Shown here: in pieces, positions 5,750 to 7,143 of the stretch
Position numbering within the stretch: the stretch's first letter is position 1
How the letters are laid out: each line of letters opens with the position of its first letter
DNA from: JACDAN01 sp035265935
GTDB taxonomy: Bacteria > Actinomycetota > Thermoleophilia > Gaiellales > Gaiellaceae
Assembly (NCBI GenBank): GCA_035265935.1
Contig: DATFOC010000085.1
Coordinates: 1 to 7,143, forward strand
Direction of reading: 5' to 3'
DNA length: 7,143 bases
The notes under the pieces: model-generated
What the model saw: the letters and a program-made list of their open reading frames with translations, nothing else
Told to the model about the DNA's origin: nothing
The model's database searches: none
Translations under genes and position numbers: made by a program

Positions 5750-6903
5750 GCCAGGTCTCGGTGCCAGGCACGAGGACAGGTCTGATCGAGCCACACGGCG
5801 GGGAGCTCGTGGACCGCACCGGCGAACGGCCGGACGATGTCGAGCAGCTCGAAGTTGTGACGCTGACCTCCCGAGAGCTGTCCGACCTGGACATGCTCGC
5901 CTCCGGCGCTCTCAGCCCGCTGGACGGGTTCATGGGCCGGGAGGACTACGAGCGGGTGGTCGAGGAGATGCGCCTCGCGAGCGGCCTGCCGTGGGCGCTG
6001 CCGGTCTGCCTCGCCGTGGACAAGGCGCCGGAGGGCGACCGCGTGGCGCTCGCCGACGAATCGGGCCGCCTCGTCGCGGTGCTCGACGTCGAAGAGACGT
6101 ACGAGTACGACAAGGAGCGCGAGGCCGAGCGGTGCTTCCGCACGACCGAAGACGCGCATCCGGGAGTGGCGCGCCTCTACGCGCAGAAGCCGCTCTACCT
6201 CGCAGGCCGCGTCACCGTCTTCGAGCGGGCCGAGCCGCCCTTCCCCGAGCTCGCGCTCGACCCCGCGGAGACCCGCGCCGAGCTCGAGAAGCGCCGCTGG
6301 AAGCGCATCGTCGGCTTTCAGACCCGCAACCCGATCCACCGGGCGCACGAGTACCTGACGAAGACGGCGCTCGAGACTGTCGACGGTCTCTTGATCCACC
6401 CGCTCGTCGGCGACACGAAGCAGGACGACGTTCCGGCCAAGACGCGCGTCGAGTGCTACCGAGTGCTCGTCGACAACTACTACCCGGCCGACCGTGTCGT
6501 GGTCTCCGCTTTCCCGGCGGCGATGCGCTACGCGGGGCCCCGGGAGGCGATCTGGCACGCGATCTGCCGGAAGAACTACGGCTGCTCGCACTTCATCGTC
6601 GGCCGCGACCACGCCGGCGTCGGCGACTACTACGGCTCGTACGACGCGCAGAAGATCTTCGACGAGTTTGAGCCGCACGAGCTCGACATCGAGCCGATGT
6701 TCTTCGAGCACGCCGTCTACTGCAAGCGCTGCGAGGCGATGGTCTCGCCGAAGACCTGCCCGCACGGCGGCGACGACCAGGTCTTCCTCTCGGGGACGAA
6801 GGTCAGGGAGATGCTCACGGCGGGCGAGATCCCGCCGGTCGAGTTCTCGAGGCCCGAGGTCGCCGAGGTGCTGATCGAGGCTTACCGGACTGATGGGACT
6901 TGA
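5746..6903 (+). CDS. sat: Sulfate adenylyltransferase (ATP sulfurylase, single-subunit type)
   Basis: 385 residues, the normal size of the homo-oligomeric Sat, unrelated to the CysDN type. It forms APS and pyrophosphate from sulfate and ATP. Motifs: GALSPLDGFMG (54-64) in the N-terminal PUA-like domain; GFQTRNPIHRAHEYL (190-204), holding the QxRNP and HxxH nucleotide-binding elements; IHPLVGDTKQDD (217-228); MRYAGPREA (260-268); FIVGRDHAGVG (283-293); and FLSGTKVREML (347-357). A CKRC (326-329) and CPH (338-340) pair resembles the structural zinc site of the Thermus enzyme. The frame is open upstream to 5542, but ATG 5746 is chosen: it overlaps the cysC stop by 4 nt, has GAGG at 5735-5738, and gives the family N-terminus. 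Last gene of the overlapping operon. Confidence 0.95.
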   Translation: MSQVSVPGTRTGLIEPHGGELVDRTGERPDDVEQLEVVTLTSRELSDLDMLASGALSPLDGFMGREDYERVVEEMRLASGLPWALPVCLAVDKAPEGDRVALADESGRLVAVLDVEETYEYDKEREAERCFRTTEDAHPGVARLYAQKPLYLAGRVTVFERAEPPFPELALDPAETRAELEKRRWKRIVGFQTRNPIHRAHEYLTKTALETVDGLLIHPLVGDTKQDDVPAKTRVECYRVLVDNYYPADRVVVSAFPAAMRYAGPREAIWHAICRKNYGCSHFIVGRDHAGVGDYYGSYDAQKIFDEFEPHELDIEPMFFEHAVYCKRCEAMVSPKTCPHGGDDQVFLSGTKVREMLTAGEIPPVEFSRPEVAEVLIEAYRTDGT

Positions 6904-6929
6904 CACCGCAGGAGCCCCCCGGATAGAAG
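6900..6929 (+). promoter_or_regulatory. Candidate promoter of the sulfate-binding lipoprotein gene
   Basis: A consensus -35 box TTGACA (6900-6905) overlaps the sat stop codon. With an 18-bp spacer, TAGAAG (6924-6929) matches the -10 consensus at four of six positions. Transcription would start near 6936, inside the operator-like site. The -35 is exact; the -10 is weak. Confidence 0.4.
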
Positions 6930-6932
6930 CGC

Positions 6933-6948
6933 CTAATCGGTGAGATTA
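6933..6948. promoter_or_regulatory. Operator candidate upstream of the sulfate-binding protein gene (site 2)
   Basis: CTAATCGGTGAGATTA: an inverted repeat TAAT-N7-ATTA matching site 1 (986-1001) at 13 of 16 positions, including the GTG in the spacer. It sits just after the candidate -10, as site 1 does relative to AATAAT, which would suit a repressor. Found by eye; the regulator is unknown. Confidence 0.5.
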
Positions 6949-6961
6949 ATGTTTCCTATCC

Positions 6962-6968
6962 AAGGAGG
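6962..6968 (+). promoter_or_regulatory. Shine-Dalgarno of the lipoprotein gene
   Basis: AAGGAGG, 4 nt before ATG 6973; near-perfect, the strongest ribosome site in the window along with that of cysH. Confidence 0.65.
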
Positions 6969-6972
6969 CTCC

Positions 6973-7143
6973 ATGCGTTTCCTCATTCTGGCGGCTCTGG
7001 CGCTGACCCTGGTCGGCTGCGGCGGGGTTTCGGAGGCCGGGTCGGGCGGCGACAAGCTGACCCTCGTCGCCTACTCGACGCCTCGCGAGGCCTACGCGCA
7101 GCTGACGAAGGACTTCGCGAAGACGGATGCCGGCGAGGGCGTC
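6973..7143 (+). CDS. Sulfate ABC transporter substrate-binding lipoprotein, 3'-truncated by the window edge
   Basis: 57 residues visible of an expected 330 or so. Residues 1-15 form a lipoprotein signal peptide (Met-Arg-Phe, hydrophobic core LILAALALTLV) with a lipobox LVGC; Cys16 would be lipidated and the protein tethered outside the membrane. A Gly/Ser linker (about 17-26) is followed by KLTLVAYSTPREAYAQLTKD, the opening strand and helix of the sulfate/thiosulfate-binding family (Sbp/CysP; compare VSYDPTRE in the enterobacterial proteins). It should deliver sulfate to an ABC permease encoded beyond the right edge. It has its own ribosome site and probably its own promoter, and shares the operator-like site with the upstream operon. 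Molybdate- or phosphate-binding relatives are less likely given the STPRE signature and the context. Confidence 0.8.
   Translation, partial: MRFLILAALALTLVGCGGVSEAGSGGDKLTLVAYSTPREAYAQLTKDFAKTDAGEGV

Noticed and set aside
5569..6906. Minus-strand open frame of 445 codons opposite cysC and sat
   Set aside because: Antisense shadow; ATP sulfurylase on the plus strand carries all family motifs.
6911..6972. GGAGCC (6911-6916) and GGCTCC (6967-6972) as a terminator or a Shine-Dalgarno-masking stem
   Set aside because: Only 6 bp with a 50-nt loop and no U-run; the left arm would also lie upstream of the proposed transcript start.
1..7143. Mobile elements, tRNA/rRNA genes, CRISPR arrays, phage genes
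   Set aside because: None seen: no transposase or integrase motifs, no regularly spaced repeats, no tRNA-like folds noticed on reading both strands.

Overview
High-GC bacterial DNA with tightly packed, overlapping genes, GC-rich third codon positions and occasional TTG starts. Protein character (APS reductase with a CC/CxxC cluster motif, an actinobacterial-looking sulfate-binding lipoprotein, a small pilin-like secreted protein) suggests an actinobacterium, possibly of the Thermoleophilia (Gaiellales/Solirubrobacterales). That placement is an impression from sequence style, not a proven assignment.

Layout. Positions 1-663 (+) hold the C-terminal two thirds of an iron-alcohol-dehydrogenase-fold enzyme, most likely maleylacetate reductase. 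It meets a small convergent gene (660-947, -) for a membrane-anchored, pilin-like protein; the two stop codons share the tetranucleotide CTAG. An 79-bp divergent intergenic region (948-1026) contains an AT-rich patch with a clear inverted repeat. From 1027 to 6903 (+) runs a seven-gene operon in which every gene overlaps the next by 1-26 nt: a stand-alone fumarate reductase/aspartate oxidase-type flavoprotein, the alpha and beta subunits of a class I (Fe-S) fumarase/tartrate-dehydratase-type hydrolyase, phosphosulfolactate synthase (ComA), APS reductase (CysH), APS kinase (CysC) and ATP sulfurylase (Sat). After a 69-bp gap with its own likely promoter and a second copy of the inverted repeat, a sulfate-binding lipoprotein begins (6973) and runs off the right edge.

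How the genes work together. The lipoprotein (with an ABC transporter presumably beyond the edge) captures sulfate; Sat makes APS; CysH reduces APS to sulfite; CysC can divert APS to PAPS. ComA then joins sulfite to phosphoenolpyruvate, giving phosphosulfolactate. Sulfolactate is the sulfonate analogue of malate, sulfoacrylate of fumarate, and 3-sulfopropanoate of succinate. The two remaining activities, a fumarase-type lyase and a fumarate-reductase-type flavoprotein, are the activities that would turn phosphosulfolactate or sulfolactate into sulfoacrylate and then 3-sulfopropanoate. The main hypothesis here is therefore a dedicated sulfate-to-C3-sulfonate operon. The conservative alternative is sulfate assimilation sharing an operon with ordinary fumarase and flavoprotein genes. 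A near-identical operator-like site before the operon and before the lipoprotein gene supports a common sulfur regulon.
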